Shown here in pieces: positions 5,582 to 6,227 of a stretch of DNA of 6,227 nucleotides. The position numbers were made by a program, and so were the translations under genes. The notes below the pieces were generated by a model that was not told the origin of the DNA, searched no databases, and saw only the letters and a program-made list of their open reading frames with translations. This DNA is from Candidatus Thiodiazotropha sp. (ex Gloverina cf. vestifex) (GTDB taxonomy: Bacteria > Pseudomonadota > Gammaproteobacteria > Chromatiales > Chromatiaceae): assembly GCA_025656435.1 (NCBI GenBank), contig JAHXHT010000141.1:1-6227 (forward strand), in the 5' to 3' direction. Within the stretch, counting starts at the first letter, position 1. Each line of letters begins with the position of its first letter.

Positions 5582-5819
5582 TCCTCTCACCTTCTGGTTA
5601 GTCTGGCTAGGTTCATTCCCTATTTTACTGGAGAAATCCGGCCTCAGTTTTGATTCAAGCATACCGCAATGCCCTTAAACCCAGGAAAAAAACGCCTGTT
5701 TTCACGCTTTTTCCCCTGTCGGCAGAGGCGCTTCCTGCTAAATTAGACACTTGGCAGGCAGCAGGCAGGTGCGCTATTGAATCCTGCACCACTCCACGTA
5801 AGACTGAGGAGACATGCTC
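5582..5819. promoter_or_regulatory. Divergent control region between the DUF4124-cca pair and the pilZ-domain gene
   Basis: This 238-bp gap must hold promoters for both directions. A weak rightward candidate is TTGGCA (5751-5756) with TATTGA (5775-5780), 18 bp apart. A leftward TAAAAT (+ strand ATTTTA, 5622-5627) has no convincing -35. Tandem GCAGGCAG copies (5754-5761 and 5761-5768) sit in the rightward spacer. An imperfect dyad at 5682-5718 (CAGG plus A-run, against T-run plus CCCCTG) is too irregular to call a terminator. No gene is seen here. Confidence 0.4.
5806..5811 (+). promoter_or_regulatory. Ribosome binding site that decides the pilZ-domain start
   Basis: GAGGAG lies 2 bases before the ATG at 5814 but 8 bases before the ATG at 5820. 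Eight is the normal spacing, so 5820 is the likelier start and the two leading residues (Met-Leu) are probably not translated. Confidence 0.65.
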
Positions 5820-6143
5820 ATGAATGACTTTGCCGAGAAAAGACACTTCCATCGCATGGGCATTGAGTGCCTGGCTCAGTTCAGGATTCAAGGTGCAGCA
5901 GACGTGGCCGAAGGCAAGGTCAAGAACCTCAGTGCTGCGGGTCTGCTCCTTATCGCTCCGCAAGAGATCAACCCCGGCACACAGCTGGCGATCCATATCG
6001 TACCTGAACAGGCCATCACCCCACCGCTTTCGGCCACTGTTAGCGTGGTTCGCAGCTCACCAGTTGAAGAGGGCAATTATGAAATCGCCTGTGCAATTGA
6101 GCGGATTCTCACGCAGGATGAGATCGGCGACAACTATCCCTAG
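5820..6143 (+). CDS. PilZ-domain protein (probable c-di-GMP receptor)
   Basis: This is a 107-residue cytoplasmic single-domain PilZ protein. Both c-di-GMP-binding motifs are intact: RxxxR as Arg8-His-Phe-His-Arg12, and N-x-S-x-x-G as Asn36-Leu-Ser38-Ala-Ala-Gly41. The rest (about 14-100) has the alternating hydrophobic pattern of the PilZ beta barrel, with a short polar C-terminus. With both motifs present, ligand binding is expected, unlike the PilZ proteins of type IV pilus assembly that have lost them. There is no effector domain, so it would act through a partner such as a motility, pilus or polysaccharide apparatus. The start at 5820 is set by the GAGGAG spacing; the ATG at 5814 is the alternative. 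It is divergent from the DUF4124-cca pair, and the next possible gene begins 60 nt downstream on the same strand. Confidence 0.9.
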   Translation: MNDFAEKRHFHRMGIECLAQFRIQGAADVAEGKVKNLSAAGLLLIAPQEINPGTQLAIHIVPEQAITPPLSATVSVVRSSPVEEGNYEIACAIERILTQDEIGDNYP

Positions 6144-6203
6144 GGAAGCTCTGAACGAATCGTTTGTCAGCGAACGTTTCCTCTCGCTTGCTTCAAAACT
6201 GCC

Positions 6204-6227
6204 ATGAGCGAAGAAAAACAGCGCATT
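6204..6227 (+). CDS. Possible start of a next gene, cut by the window edge
   Basis: The ATG at 6204 opens a frame reading MSEEKQRI up to the last base. The composition is typical of a cytoplasmic protein N-terminus, and the position, 60 nt after the PilZ stop on the same strand, would suit a following gene. No Shine-Dalgarno sequence is visible upstream, and eight codons cannot identify a product. Confidence 0.3.

Noticed and set aside
5582..5662. 27-residue N-terminal extension of the DUF4124 protein
   Set aside because: It would place the signal peptide internally. The ATG at 5581 has a strong ribosome site and an immediate signal peptide.
5682..5718. Possible bidirectional terminator (A-run and T-run dyad)
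   Set aside because: The arms pair poorly (7 A against C plus 5 T, with C mismatches), and no gene ends here: both neighbours point away from it.
6152..6170. AACGA-A-TCGTT inverted repeat with flanking CTG/CAG after the PilZ gene
   Set aside because: The loop is one base, too small to form a hairpin, and there is no T-run. It could at most be a small protein-binding palindrome, without other support.

Overview
The window looks like chromosomal DNA of a gammaproteobacterium. The Cca protein is close to the full-length bifunctional enterobacterial type, the membrane permease matches the TqsA branch of the AI-2E family, and the set (CysC, DUF4124 protein, PilZ protein, TraB/PrgY-type protein) is common in Chromatiales and related sulfur-oxidising lineages. 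That finer placement is inference from gene content and from memory of the families; no search was run. I see no phage, insertion sequence, CRISPR, tRNA or rRNA. Apart from one weak ORF at the left edge, this is ordinary core-genome sequence.

Layout. Positions 1-385 hold one doubtful small ORF on the + strand, with several inverted repeats inside it. Positions 386-2460 form a leftward (- strand) gene set: cysC (start 2460), a small lipoprotein gene whose signal peptide and body lie in different frames (1809 to 1422), and a TqsA-like AI-2E family permease (1414 to 386). The gaps are 42 and 7 nt, which suggests one transcript. Positions 2461-2681 are a divergent AT-rich control region. It serves cysC leftward and a TraB/PrgY/GumN-family membrane protein rightward (2682-3878). 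The 3' end of that gene overlaps by 84 nt, convergently, the end of cca, which comes from the right on the - strand (5111 to 3795). cca is preceded by a secreted DUF4124 protein gene (5581 to 5111), which it overlaps by one base (TGATG), so these two form a coupled pair. Positions 5582-5819 are a second divergent control region. A PilZ-domain protein (5820-6143) is read rightward, and a possible new gene starts at 6204 and runs off the edge.

How the genes work together: CysC makes PAPS from APS for sulfate assimilation. Cca builds and repairs tRNA 3' CCA ends. The PilZ protein is a probable c-di-GMP receptor. The remaining proteins are envelope proteins without an assigned substrate. No single pathway links all of them. 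The points most worth a second look are the frameshifted lipoprotein, the codon-register antisense overlap of the TraB-family gene and cca (the Cca tail is the antisense image of the last membrane segment of the TraB-family protein), and the paired 20-bp-spaced repeats in the cysC/traB-family control region. I found no convincing new multi-gene system.
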